From assembly GCA_947179485.1 (NCBI GenBank), contig OX359246.1:5394001-5458000 (forward strand): DNA of 64,000 nt, given 5' to 3'. The notes under the pieces were generated by a model that worked only from the letters and a program-made list of their open reading frames with translations, was not told the origin of the DNA and searched no databases. The translations under genes and the position numbers were made by a program. This stretch comes from Allacma fusca (taxonomy: Eukaryota; Arthropoda; Collembola; Symphypleona; Sminthuridae). Of this stretch, positions 45,760 through 58,310 are shown one piece after another. Numbering within the stretch: position 1 is the stretch's first letter; every line of letters begins with the position of its first letter.

Positions 45760-47035
45760 CAGTGCTGCGATCGGGTCAAGTAATTTCAAAACTTGACCAT
45801 GAACTTGACTTGACCACGAAACTTCAAGTAATTTTCAAGACATAACCTGAACTTGATAACTCGCGTTCGTGTAATTACTTGACTTGTCAAGTTCAAGTAA
45901 TCAAGTAACTTTTGTAAGACCCGAACTTGATCAAGTAGTTAAATTTCCAAACTTGACTTGAACTTGACTTGACCATGACTTGAACGCGACTTGAACTTGA
46001 TAATTCAAGTTAATTATCTCAAAAAATTAAACATGGCCACAATAACTTGTCGAACTTCCTGCAGCAAATTATTTCCTTCAGACTGAAAACCAAAATGCAT
46101 TCAGAAAATAATTTTACTGCTACTTTTTATTTAAAACCATTCGAGGACAACTTTGAGCGTATACTGAATACAGTAAAGTAAAAGTTCTATATATAAGGGG
46201 ACTATATAATTTATAAAGGAATTTCCCTTATACAAAACGTCTAAAGCATTGTGTAAATGAAAGTTGGTGTCAAACAAATGCATCCCTGATATCGATACAT
46301 TCCTTATAAGCTGAGCCCTTATAACGGACTTTCACTGTATATCTGACGAGTTTTACATGGTGTCAAGTTTTATTTAATGTTTATATATGTAAATATACAT
46401 ATACCTATTTGAGAATTACCAGTACTCTTAATTTAAAATTTAATAAACTAGTATTTACTTATTTATTAAACGCTTTTTGTAAAGAGCTATCCAAGCTCAA
46501 TTTATATTGGAATTTATTTACACAAGTTGAAACTAATAGTTCTAAGCAACAATATGAATTATCAAGATAATTCTTTCATTTCATGGAAATGCCGCTGCAA
46601 CAACTAACAATGAGCATGGCCTGGTAAACAAGACCTTTATAAAACGGACTCTGATTTTGATTTTTGTCCTTTGATTTATGACATGTGCAAACAAAATACC
46701 CTAAACACGACATGAAGTTGGATTGTGATTTTGAAATTCCTTCCGTCCTTTATGGCATGCGCAATCTAAAATTACTTGAACTTGACCATGAAATCTCAAG
46801 TTCATGGTCAAGTTTTTTCTTTCCATTACTTGACCCTGAACTTGACTTGAGATTCAAGTAAATTTCTCTTACTTGTACTTGAACCTGACTTGTCTTAGAA
46901 TGTCATGGTCAAGACGAGTACGTACTTGAACTTGACCCGAAAGATTCAAGTAAAAACATTGGCCTACTTGAACTTGACCCGAACTTGAACTTGACTTGAA
47001 AACTCAAGTATAACTTGAACTTGTCCGCAGCACTG
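45760..47035. mobile_element. Nested hAT MITE, CTTGAA word family, copy 1
   Basis: The tips are CAGTGCTGCG and CGCAGCACTG-like, with the exact 8-bp duplication CCTTCCTT (45752-45759 and 47036-47043). The ends are dense in CTTGAACTTGACTTG words. The interior contains a pogo-like MITE at 46171-46337. Confidence 0.88.
46171..46337. mobile_element. pogo-like MITE
   Basis: CAGTAAAGTAAAAGTTC at the left and GGACTTTCACTG at the right, each flanked by TA; inner TATAAGGGG/CCCTTATA words pair as well. 167 bp, third nesting level. Confidence 0.6.
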
Positions 47036-47759
47036 CCTTCCTTCTATGTTCATATATTTATCCCAAATCTTTTAAAACAAGTCACAAAGTCAGAGCTTTA
47101 AACTTCCAACTGCTTACCTCTGAAAAACTAATAATTAGTTTGTAATTAATTACATTATTTCAGATTATCCGTATGTATATACATATGTACAGCGAAGGGA
47201 ATAAAATGCTTACATGCTCCGGGTATCATTCTGCCATTGTGAGATAAATGTTTCTAGAATAACATTAAGCAGACCAGAATGTTTTTCAGTTGAGTAACGG
47301 TGTGCATACGTACATGGCTTTAGTTTCGGAAGGATTTCGCCTAAAATACAGTAGATGGGGTTGTAAGTTCCAACGGCGTTCGAAGGCTGTAAAATTAACA
47401 TGTTCCTTCACATTCCATTCTTTCTGCAAAGAGCAGAGGCCTTCGTTCATCCTTCGTTTCCTTTGCAGCCTTCCTTCCGTTCCCTTCATAATTGCCAAAG
47501 CTAACGCTTAATTCGTTCAAAGAAGCCTTCTTTGAAGGAAATCCTTCGAAGGATGGACACCTCTGCATGAGAGTGTAAGATTCCCAGGCCCTTGGAGACA
47601 GTAACGGTATCTGCACGCTGAGACATGATTAAACTTATCTGAACAAGTCTCAACAATAATGGGAAATGGAAACGGTTTACGTGTGTACATGTGTTAAAAG
47701 CTTCTTGCCATTGTACATACCTACATACATACATACATTTACGTAGTGCATATTATCAC

Positions 47760-48900
47760 TAGGGTTACTTAGTTTTGAAAACTTTGGGTAACTATAAAAG
47801 GTCCCCCACGTTTTTGTAGAGGTTTCAGAGTGTCCGCTTATTCTGTGCCTGGCTCTATTAAGTATAATGTCCCTATTATTGTGTGATTGGGATAGATTAT
47901 GAATTATGAACAACTCGACTTAAATCCAGGAGTATTATAAGGACAGAATCAAGTGCCCCGTTCGAGCCGTGGTGGCAACCCGGAATTCAATTTTGTATAA
48001 TTTTAATTGAAGTACGAGAGGTCTTTTTCCCATGAGAAAGAACAAATATAATTGCAATACGTTTCAATTTGTACGCACGTTACAGTAATGTGCTTTTGTA
48101 TTACAGCAGCGTACTATTAAATAAGTCTAATTTGGAACTGTTCTGGTACTAATACTAGGAGACTAAAATTCGATGGATATTTCAGCCAACTAAAGGTTTA
48201 ACAATATTATATTGCAAAAAGCAAAATAATATAAGGAATGCTCCAATCATTTTAATCTATCTCATGTAGAATCTAAAAAATGAATAATGAGCCGATTAAA
48301 CGATTACGTCTTTTTGAGTCATTAGGAATGATGTCATAGGGAAAGCACTCACCAAAACAGCAATCTGTATAAGATGTTTCATTTCATTTAAATTCTAGAG
48401 GGTATATACATACTTCCAAGCATCTAATCTGTAGTAACCATGAAAATCAACACTAGATCAAGCAATATTCTCTGTATTCTACTAATTATTACATCTACAG
48501 TTTTAAGGTATTTCGTAAGTCCGGAGCTGACGGAGACAATTTATCTTGCGAGAATCCGTTTTTTTAGTATTATCGTTAAAGTATCATTAGGTTACACTTT
48601 ACCCCAAAGGATATTACGCGTAATATTATTAACTACCACATGCCATGAAGCATACATGATAATCTGTATTAGTTCCATTTAAATGTTGGAGGGTATTTAC
48701 TTGCAAGCATCTAATATATGTTGTAGTTACCAATCAGTTTCAAATCAACATTACAGATCGAAAAATGTTTCATGAATTTCATGAATTACTAGATCTATAG
48801 TTTTAAGTTACTTCGTAGGCACAGAGCTGTCCATGACAATTTATCATGCAAGAATGCGTTTTATTTATTCCGTTTTTAATTTATTGAAGATTTTGGTTGT
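47760..48900 (+). repeat. Dispersed repeat R1, copy 2
   Basis: Shares the CCTGGCTCTAT, CATTTAAATTC and GCATCTAATCT blocks with 7170-8380 and 58780-59760; the last part is itself repeated at 48680-48880. See the separate entry for the open frame at 48440. Confidence 0.5.
48440..48682 (+). CDS. Possible first exon of a small secreted protein
   Basis: The ATG at 48440 opens with a signal-peptide-like stretch (NILCILLIITSTVL). A donor-like AAG|GTATTT follows at about codon 23, and a TATA-like GGTATATACATA lies about 40 bases upstream. The frame past the donor looks non-coding. Copies of the segment at 7800 and 48730 have lost the start. No downstream exon could be assigned, so this is only a candidate. 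Confidence 0.25.
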   Translation: MKINTRSSNILCILLIITSTVLRYFVSPELTETIYLARIRFFSIIVKVSLGYTLPQRILRVILLTTTCHEAYMIICISSI

Positions 48901-49604
48901 TTTTGTCAAGGTCCGGGTATCATGCTACCCGGGTACAGACATAGCGACAGAACAATAATAACATACTTACATGGAAACCATGCCTCAAAATAAAAAACTG
49001 CATTCATTTGGTACAAATTTTAAACGCTTGGTCATTCCGGGTATCATTGTGCCCGCTTCGGATGCCGGACTGAAACATTAGTTACCAAAACTAGATTTGG
49101 GATTTGATTTTAAGCACGAAAGCGTTTTATTTGGTACAAATCGGCATACAACAACTCTGGTAATGCATTTCTTAGTGGCCAAAACCAGGCCTGGTATCAT
49201 GTAACCCGATCGGTTTAAAAAAATTAATTTAAGCTCCTAGTATGCCAGTGAACAAGTTTGCATCAATTCCGAGCCTCTAAAGCCCGTATTTAAGAAATAG
49301 CCTGGGGCGTACCACCTCCCTTCATCTCGGGACGTCAATGGGGCTCAATCCTGCCAGCAGTTGCTCATGCCTGTTCCCGACTGACGCGCTGCAATTATTT
49401 ACGCTCAACATGTACACTAACTGCTACTGTCCTTGGTAGTTTAATCGAGTCATATTAAGAATTATAAAAAAAATCTTAACGTTATCACATGTGAGCACCC
49501 AAGAAGCTTTTAGAACTGTGGCATTACAGCAAATATATAGAAATACATACAGACGCATAAAAATATACTAAACCAACAACAGGAAGTTCTTTTTTTTATA
49601 TCAA
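48901..49604. other. Intergenic, no gene seen
   Basis: GTATCAT-CCCG motifs recur at about 48920, 49030 and 49195 (GGGTATCATGCTACCCG, GGGTATCATTGTGCCCG, GGTATCATGTAACCCG), possibly the ends of an unrecognised repeat. Otherwise featureless. Confidence 0.35.
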
Positions 49605-50972
49605 AAGTAAAGCGCAAGTACCTCGAATAGCAAAATCAATGAAAACGAGTTACAGATTCCCTTTCCATCACATGAAATCCTCTTACTCTGATACCTAATT
49701 TACTAATTGCCTTGATTCTCTTTTGAAGATATTCGCGTCCCGAGGAACAACGACTGTTTAACGTAATCCAGCGTAGCAATTCCATTGTAAGTGTGTGCAT
49801 GTGTCCAGGTATCCCGAAACCTTTCTCAAAGGTTACAGCAAACACTATCGCACCAGAACTTCCAACTGCAAAGCCAGCAATTACCAGTACGATGTTCTCC
49901 GAGTAATGAAGAACAATAACACGACTGCAAAAACGTAATGCAGTAAGGGAAACGATTTTTAGCCAAAAAATCGTGAAGCAGTAGCACATATTAAAAAAAT
50001 TAACAACAAGTTCCGCCTCAAGGCAAAATTTAACGCCAAGATCATAATTCACAGGGATTGGGTGCTCACGATTACTCCGTAAAATTAAAATCATTCTTAG
50101 AACATTCTCGCTTAGTTTCTCTAAGAACAATAGTACACTGGTTATAGCTATTAAGCATTGTAAAGAAAACAAGAAAAACCAAGCAGTTTCGTGCACCCAC
50201 AGTATTAGAAACATTAAGAAATTTTGTAATGACTCCGGAGAAAGGTAGAAAAGTAAAACTTTTTTTTGAAAAAAATCGGAGCTAAAACGTTTAAAATAAC
50301 TGTTAAGAAACAAGCGTAATGGCAAAGGAATGAAACCATCAGTTCTTTAACAGACAACCTCTTCCACCTAGGCACATCTTGATGATTCTTAAGTCCAGTT
50401 TTCTGAGCTGTAAAAAACATTTACACTATTTTAACAAATACGCAGAATGACATGGTCATCACACAGTTTACATTTTTGTAGACCTACAACGACCAACCAT
50501 TTTGATACAGTGCGTCATAGCCCCACTTAGACGGAGGAGGAAACAATGAATTGAACACAGTTACGAAGATATCTGAAGCTCTCACCCAAGATGTCAAAAT
50601 CACGGGTGTCGTGAATATCCCCACAGACACGTACATCAAATGACAAATGAGTGGGACTGTCACAGAGTAATTAGTTTTGGAGGTAACGTTAGTAACTGAT
50701 TCCATTAATAGCCACAATGCGTACATGAATCGGAATATGCCGTACGATAAAATTATTTTACAAGCCCAAATCTATTTCCTACTGGATATTCTTAGGACTG
50801 CCTGATTAGTTCCAGGGAAGCTGATTTCGAATGGGATTAAGTACAATTTGGATGACCATTTCAAGCATTTGAAAAACACACATAAATCCGACGTTGTTAG
50901 CATTTTCACAATAAACTGTTTACTTTTGTCTCGTATAAATACTGGCATAGTCAGTAGGAGGAACAGTTTCAC
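49605..50972 (-). pseudogene. Gustatory-receptor-like copy D with three lesions
   Basis: Exon 1 (about 50523-50972) has an in-frame TAG at 50772-50774 where copy C has a Lys codon. Exon 2 (about 49605-50405) has a frameshift in a T8 run at 50260-50267. One inserted base near 49650 shifts the last 20 codons. The intron and junctions are as in the other copies. The 3' part of exon 2 otherwise matches copy C closely, so decay is recent. Confidence 0.7.
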
Positions 50973-52529
50973 ATGAATAAATTTCCGAATATCTACAACA
51001 TTTCAGGGGACTTTTAAAGCTGGCAAGGCAATGAGGTTTTTTACAAGTACTTCTCTAATAATTAATTTTAAAAATATGTTAATATTCAAGTAAAATGTTT
51101 AACGATCAGTAAAACTAAGGTTTATCTTTGCTAAATGTTTGTGTATAAATAATTGCTTAAAAGAAAACATCTACAGGAGTTTAAACAAACAGATGAATTA
51201 TGTTTAAAAAAATACCTTTTTTACTATTTTCCTGTAGCAAATGACAGTTAACTGGCCATTCCAGAATTGCAAATCCCAACTCCTTGCATTTGGCCTGTTT
51301 TAACTAGACCTAAAATATTTTGCCAAAACTCACCTGAATGTGATTACAGGTGGTTTGGAAGATAACTCGGGATTATTTTAGCGTTCTTCTAATACAGATA
51401 ATTCGAAATTTGTGTGGATTTCCTGCTGGAGTAATGGAACCATTTCAAGCTTCTTATACTGCTGATATATCTGATTAGTTACTAATGATGTGGTTGTGTT
51501 AAATTTGACTGAAATTTTACAAAATGGGAAACACTTTACAAATTATATATGGATAATTTAGCTTTTCCTGATGTACCTAGATAAATACATGCAGATAATT
51601 GATTCACATTGAGAATTTAACTTTTTGAATCATAAAATCCTTGCTTGTCTAAACTAACCTTCGAAATTTTAGGACACCTTCACAGGTCAAGGGATATTGA
51701 GATTAACAAACCCTAGTGGTTGAATAGTTAATTTTAGAACTAATTTATTGGTCCGGCGTAAATCTGGAAAAGGGAATTACAATTGGTCCAAACTATTGGA
51801 ACAGACCATTCGACCAGGCCAGATCAGAAGATTGGACCAGGAGGAATCAGACCAAAGTACAGACCGGATGAAACCAACATTTTTGGTTCGAACTGGAACA
51901 GTTGCAGAACTAATTTTGACTATGCACAAGTCACCCATTCGTTCATTCAGCATGTGGAGGTTGGAGATGCTGTTCTAGCAAGTAATTATGTGAATTTAAC
52001 ACCAATTAATCGTAACTGGAAATCTGTTTTCCGACTTTAATTATTACACAATTAGTGTGGACAGTTTTTAAAACACTCTAAAAAGTCTATTTTTAACGTT
52101 AAAATATGATGTTAGCATTCTTACGTTAACACAATGCTACAATTAACATTGTTACTGCAGAAGATTCAAATAGTTTTCTGAAAACGTTACCTAAACGTTA
52201 TTTCAGCATTATGGAATAACGATTGAGGATACGTTTGAGAAGTTACAAATATTTAACGTCAGTTGAACTGGCGTTTAAAATCCATTCAATGTATACATTG
52301 AATATGCATGCATATTTGGTTTTTGCCAGCGGACATGCGTTATGCAATTTTTATTCAATTCTCACGTTGACGGTTACGTGCGAGCAGTTGCTACTCCGGC
52401 ATTTGGATTTTTACATTTAACATCCAGAACTGAAACTGGTGAAGAATCCGGAAATTAAGGTAATTTTGTAGTAAATTGTAGTTTGTTGGGTACTAGCTAG
52501 TACAGTTTTTAATTTAGACTTAAGTAATT
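50973..52529. other. 5' flank of GR-D and left edge of the tnp2-type element
   Basis: Similar to 43990-45080 as far as about 52075. The similarity then stops near CACTCTAAAAAGTC, a plausible left end of the transposon that follows. TGGTCC-word remnants lie at 51780-51900. I could not find the matching right end. Confidence 0.35.
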
Positions 52530-54626
52530 ATGTCGTGTAAGATTTATACCTCTCGCCACAAGCGTCGAAAAATTAAAGCTGCCGTTGAAAAGGATTTGGA
52601 AGAATTACAAAGTCCCCTGAGATTAGAGCGAAATTCCAAAGCCAAGCTAATAATTACAGAAACTGTTAACAACAAACTTGTGCCTAAATCTACTTTTGAA
52701 TCTGCTCCAGTTTCTTCAGTTTCAACAATAATTGATTCTAATCAAATTGACGGGAATGGTGACAGTTGTGAATATGAAGATTCAAATAACCTCAGCAGTG
52801 AAACCAATCTTGGCTACCAGTCTAGTACCTCCAATGAATCAATGGAATTAAATAATGGAAATAATTGGACCGAGGAATCACGTAATTCACGCAAAAGTAG
52901 TTTCAAAGGAAAATTAAGGAAATGGTCATTAGAAAATAATATCACTCAAAATGCTATGGACAAGTTATTAAAACTACTTCAGCCTTACGACCCGGATCTT
53001 CCACTTTGTGCAAGAACGCTGTTGCAGACACCGATTAATATTCAACCACGGAATATGGATAGCATGGAGTACATTCATCTTGGAATTAAATCATTTTTGG
53101 AGACGCATCTCCAAACTGACAATGAGCAGAAAATTTGTGTTTAAGTTCCTCTAAAATTTAATATAGATGGAATACCAGTGTATAAAAAATGTACTAATTG
53201 TAATCTATGGTAAATTTTAGCCCAAACGTTTCAAAAGAACGCACAACCATTTCCAGTTGGTATCTACCTAGGGAAATCCAAGCCGGATAGTTTAGGCAAC
53301 TTCTTACATGCATTTGTTGCAGAATTAAAATTGCTTAGCGAATAACCATTCTTAATTAATAATCAAAATATTATAATAGATGTAAAACAGTGCATATTTA
53401 TTTGCGATGCCCCAGCCCGTGCGTTTATTAAAGGTATTAAGGGGCACAACAGCAAATACGGGTGTGAGAAATGTGTAGTGAAAGGAAATTGGAATAAAAC
53501 AACATATTTCGACTCCGTGGATGCTGACCTTCGAACAAAGGCATCGTTTAAGTCGAGGCAACAGGGGCAGCACCACCAGGAATTATTTATTGAAGAAAAA
53601 ACGCCGCTCGAAGATATCCAAGTTGATATGATCCGTCAAATCCCCATGGATTATATGCACTTAGTATGTCTCGGTGCAGTACGAAAATTAGTTAAATTGT
53701 GGCAAAAGTTTCCGCTTACAATTTGGCAAGGTTCCGGCATAACCCAAAGAATTTCGGCAGCACTGCTATCAACCCACAACCTAATCCCATCCGATTTCAA
53801 TCGAAAACCTCGAGAATTTAAGTTCTGCGAACGTTGGAAAGCAACAGAGGCGCGATTATTTTTATTGTATTTAGGCCCGATTATACTTGCCCCCATTTTA
53901 GCACCAAATATCTACAAACACTTTCTTTTACTCGCTTGCGCGATGTTAATAATCACGTCAGATGATGTGGCTAAATACACATTTGCAGATGAATGTTTAA
54001 AAAATTTTTTACAACATTTTGGGAAGATTTATGGAAACGAAAATTTATCGTACAACATTCATTCACTAATTCACATTGTAGCAGATGTAAGAAATCATGG
54101 GAAAGTCGACAATTTTTCGTCATTTCTTTTTGAGAACTACCTTGGAATCCTCAAGAGACAACTTCTTGCTCCTCACCACACTCTGCAGCAACTCTGCGCT
54201 AGACTGCAAGAACGTCAATATTTGGAAGAATCAACCTTAAATTCCCCTTTTGGAAATTTTAGCAGACGATGTAAAAATGACTTTGTGACATTAAATAAAA
54301 CGTACAAGGCATATTCAATTTTTTCTGACGACAATTTTGTTTTGCAAACAAATTTGAAGGATTCTTATTTCACAACAAAGCATAATTACTGCCAGCTATT
54401 AAATGTTCTTGTTGACGAAGAAAATGTTGTTCAACTGCAGGTACAGGTGTTAGAAGAAATTGGGGATTTATTTACGTATCCCTGTAAAAGCAGAAATGTA
54501 GGTATTGCTATAGTGAAACAAACTGACGTTATTAAGCTTTTTAATGCAAGTGAAATCTTGGCTAAATGTTTATGTACAGAACTCGAATCTAATTTAGTTT
54601 ATAGCGTTTTGCGTCATTGTTTGTAG
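52530..54626 (+). pseudogene. tnp2-like (Transposase_21-type) transposase with three TAA stops
   Basis: One frame from ATG 52530 to the TAG at 54624-54626 is interrupted only by TAA at 53142, 53211 and 53343; no frameshift is needed. Before the first stop lies a Ser/Asn-rich N-terminus and NMDSMEYIHLGIKSFLE. Between the stops are family motifs FNIDGIPVYK, FPVGIYLGKSKPDSL and, after the third, FICDAPARAF and the Cys pair YGCEKC. Next come QIPMDYMHLVCLGAVRKLV, EFKFCERWKATEARLFLLY and ENYLGILKR. These are hallmarks of the tnp2/DUF4218-like transposases common in invertebrates, usually linked to EnSpm/CACTA-type elements. Inactive as written unless spliced around the stops. Confidence 0.75.
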
Positions 54627-54669
54627 TGGAACACATATTACTAAGTGTAAATAAACTCATTTCATTCAG

Positions 54670-56079
54670 ATGTTTGCTTTGGTTGAGTTTTTGGCGAAGA
54701 AACAAAAGTACGGGGCAACCAGCCCATGTGAAACTAGCCCGTGTGAAACCAGGCCATGTGAAGTAATACCTTTAAAATGGGTGTCTGCTGACACAAAATC
54801 CTGCAAGTGGCCCTTAAAAACGTAAAATCCGCGATTTTAAATCAAACTACTCCACAATCTAACTAGGAGGACTGGCCAATTAAGCTCGTATACTTAGCAG
54901 GTACAAATGTGTACTTGAATGCTAACTTTAAATATAAATTTGTAAATAAGTTATTGTGTTCCAATTCCTTCTATTTACATTCATTTATTTCAGACAGCGT
55001 GAAAGATGCGAATTTAAAAAGGCAAAAGTATTTGGAAACGTCCAATATTGACACATCAGACGATGAACCAACGGTTGGCATACGAAAGCCTAGGAAAGCA
55101 AAATTCATTCCTAATTCACCGGTAGAAGAAACCTTGAATGTCAACTTCACATTTCAGCCTTTGGATAACTCTGGCTTTGCATCGTCTCCGGAATCAGTTG
55201 CCAGAGTTGACAACTTTGAACTTCCTATTCATGCATCTGCATTAAATACGGAAGATCAATTTGATCATCAGGGATTACTTTACACCACGGTTCCTATCAC
55301 ACATGCTGTACCGATAATCCCAGAAACAGATCGGACAATTCAAGGAACATCTGCAGTACCAATTGCTGGTTCTCACCAGCCAAAGAATAATGTGTTAGGT
55401 AAGTTTGTGTATAGGTACATTGCTTTCGAATTTGTAGGTTTTGAATACCTGGTTCTGAAGAAACTTGAAAAACTTTTAAGTAACATTAAGGATCTTACAA
55501 TTGAGGTGCGAAATTTGAAGCAGTATGGCCGTTTCGGATGTGTCGGATCTTTCTATAGCTGGACTTCCTGCATTTCCACTTCAAACAGTGGATGACGTCA
55601 ATTTATTTGATCAGAAATGTCAGGCATCGGATCAACTTATGCTTCAGGCTGTAAGATTGCCCAAGGGGCATTCTAATACATAGATTGGTTTTTTTAATCT
55701 GATGATGTGGGTGGGAACGATCTGAAGCACGAGACCGAGCGAATACTTCGAATGCTGCTTACGAATGAATTACCATCCCGTTTTAACTGGGCTGGAAGGC
55801 AGTTTAAGAACGGAGAATAAGCTTCCTATCTCCAAGACGGTCATTCTAAAAGTAGTTATTAGTAAGTTCCACCAATCAAATTCTTGTTCATTGAGAAATC
55901 TTTGTTTCTCGAACAAATGGCTTACATCAGTATCCACTTTTACCGAATATTGGGCTATTTTTTAATTTATAGAAGCCGTTTTAAAGGAAAACGAGGAGCA
56001 AGGTTCTACCGAGCATGCTATTGAGGAAGTTATCAAAGCGTGGTTTCGTAATGCAAAGTCTAGGGTCAAGGACAATTAA
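54670..56079 (+). pseudogene. DUF4806-like companion gene of the transposon
   Basis: A first exon at 54670 begins MFALVEFLAKK, then three CET/CEV-type repeats (SPCET, SPCET, RPCEV) and a KWV...WPLK stretch, as in DUF4806 N-termini. A later exon after a TTATTTCAG acceptor (about 54993) is low-complexity, then LVLKKLEKLLSNIKDL. The DUF4806 core follows in pieces: VDDVNLFDQKCQ, LKHETERILRMLLTNELPSR and FNWAG. After one frameshift come KLPISKTVILKVVI, a donor at about 55860, an acceptor at about 55972, and EEVIKAWFRNAKSRVKDN to a TAA at 56077-56079. DUF4806 proteins often accompany tnp2-like transposases. Broken by at least one frameshift; phase at the first junction is unresolved. Confidence 0.6.
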
Positions 56080-56543
56080 ATTAAGATGGCTTTGAATCTA
56101 CGTTCTGTATTATTATTCCTGTTTCTAACAATTTTGAGAGTACGACAACTGACTTTATTTTACCTTTCTATTAATTTCTTAAACAATGTTAAGTATCTAA
56201 TAAATTACAATTATTGTAATACTTGTATTTTTATATACAATTCAAATGATCATTATTATTACATTCATTTAAGCATGTGTACTTAATTCATTTTAATTTG
56301 ATGAAATAAAAGGAAGTAACAAATAATCTGTGTATTAAATTAGAATAATGAGAACTAGTCATTTTTTAAACACCAGAAATAGAAACTAATTATTAGCTGT
56401 TACATTGCCAATTAGTAACACTCCTGCATTAAAACAATGAATGTTTCATACGTCAGGGCAACGTTAAAAGCTAATGGTTTTTTAATGTACCAAAAGCGGA
56501 CATTTTTGCGTTTCTATTGCATTAAATCTAACATTGTCTCAAC
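56080..56543. other. 3' flank of the tnp2-type element
   Basis: AT-rich, with an AATAAA near 56304 that may serve the DUF4806-like gene. No clear terminal repeat was found. Confidence 0.3.
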
Positions 56544-56958
56544 CATACTTGCAGTTTTGGTCCAAAGTTCAAATTCAGTTCCATTCACATCCCCAAAATT
56601 TTCGTGCCGTTCAGTTAAGTTCAGTTCCAATTGTCCAAAGCCCGCCGTAGTTCAGTTCCATTCACAGCGTACTTTCCAGTAGTTACGTTCAGTTCAGTTC
56701 ACCCTTGAAGTATTTTTTCAAAGTTCAATTCAGTTCATTATATACTTTTTGGTCGTTCAGTTCAGTTCGCTTTATCTGTCATTAGCGAGCCAATTAGTTC
56801 AAGTCTCTTATGGTATATTTAAGTGGCATTTAGTTATATTTTTATAGCTGACTTTGAACTTTGACTAAAGCACGATTTTTCGCTAAATGAATGATTAGAT
56901 AACTACACTCAAATCTCCGGTGTTTTGAAAGCATTATTGACTTTGAGCTTTCTGGTAA

Positions 56959-58003
56959 CAGTGCTGCGCACAAGTTCAAGTAAACCATGAGTATTTTAAG
57001 TCATGGTCAAGTTCGGGTCATGGTCAAGTTAAAAAATAATTATAACTTGAGCATTCAAGTCATCGTCAGGAAATGTATAAACTTGAAAATGATACTTGAA
57101 GTCAAGTAAGCGTCATGGTCAGGTTAGAGAATATTACTTGAGTGTCAAGTCATGTTCATGGTCAAGTCTGATAATGTAAATACTTGACCATGAACTATGA
57201 GTATTTTATGTACAGATTCAAGTAAAATAAAGTTGCGCATGTCAAAGACACGGCGCATAAACTTTTAAAATAACATTTCGCAAATTATTGTTTTATTTTT
57301 CAACAAGTTTCAACCCATGCTCGGCAGGAAAATTTGACTGTAATTAAATTTTTTACCTGTTTTAACATTTGGCGTTAATAGCATTTGCTTCAATGAAAAA
57401 GATTCTATGATAAATCTTTTTCAGATGAAACTTCGTTTTATTAATAATTATCTTACATACTATTTACAATTTTGAGACCATGTGAAAACAAGATATTGAA
57501 TTAGTGTAACCATATACATCTATATATAATTATATATATGTAATTATATACAGTGAATTTCCTTTATAGTGGTTTCCTCTTGGACAGCATATCCTTTAGA
57601 TTAACATGGTTAAATATTCCCTTGTATTACATGTTTATTATGTAGTAGTAAAATACAATGGCATCCCCATACATGGGCAGGTATTTTGTCATCCCTTGGG
57701 AACCACACAAAGTACACACACATGTAGGAAATTCACTGTACATGAGCATATATATGTATTGTTCGGGTCAAGCCATGATCAAGCCATGGTCAAGTCATGG
57801 TCAAGTCAATTGCAATTTTAGTTGTACATGATCATGTTCAAGTGACGTAAAAAGTACTTGATTACTTGACCATGAAATTTCAAGTAATTACAAGAACATG
57901 AGTCGCCATGGTTCAAGATCGTATCAAAAAAAATACTTGACTTTCATGGCCAATTCAAGTTCATGGTCAAGTCTGGAATTTACTTGACTTGAGCGCAGCA
58001 CTG
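56959..58003. mobile_element. Nested hAT MITE, CTTGAA word family, copy 2
   Basis: The tips CAGTGCTGCGC and GCGCAGCACTG are flanked by CTGGTAA at 56952-56958 and 58004-58010. In the uninterrupted copy (29390 region, minus strand) the site reads TTTCTGGTAAACAAG once. The words are CAAGTTCAAGT and CATGGTCAAGT. Confidence 0.9.
57551..57738. mobile_element. pogo-like MITE, 188 bp
   Basis: CAGTGAATTTCCT at the left and AGGAAATTCACTG at the right, flanked by TA on both sides. Nested in the CTTGAA-word hAT, itself nested in the GAACT-word hAT. Confidence 0.75.
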
Positions 58004-58242
58004 CTGGTAAACGACCAATCTAAGAAAACCAAGCTATTTCAAGTTATTAAATTATGGAAATATGCTTAGTTTTATTGCGTGTTTTATTTAATACGATTTC
58101 GTCCAAAATGTGCCAAATATGCGTTATTAAATATATGATACCGGCTTGGTTGTAAATAACTATTTCTTTGATTTGTAATTTAATGTCATTGAAATGAATA
58201 GTCAAAAACCAGCGTGCAAGTTTTTGAGATTACAACTATAAC

Positions 58243-58252
58243 ATATATATAT

Positions 58253-58310
<58 letters not shown>
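58243..58310. repeat. (TA)n microsatellite
   Basis: An almost pure TA run of about 65 bases inside the GAACT-word hAT, absent from its other copy. A shorter TA run lies at about 18975-19002. Confidence 0.85.

Larger units (their letters stand above)
45641..47565. mobile_element. hAT MITE, CCTTC word family, hosting a nested hAT
   Basis: The tips are CAGAGATGTCCAT and ATGGACACCTCTG, with the exact 8-bp duplication CATGAGAG (45633-45640 and 47566-47573). The ends hold CCTTC and GAAGG words. The nested element at 45760-47035 landed inside one of these words, so its duplication is CCTTCCTT. Confidence 0.9.

Noticed and set aside
52076-56540. Terminal inverted repeats for the tnp2-type element
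   Set aside because: CACT near 52073 is suggestive of a CACTA-type end, but no matching right end or short target duplication could be found by eye.
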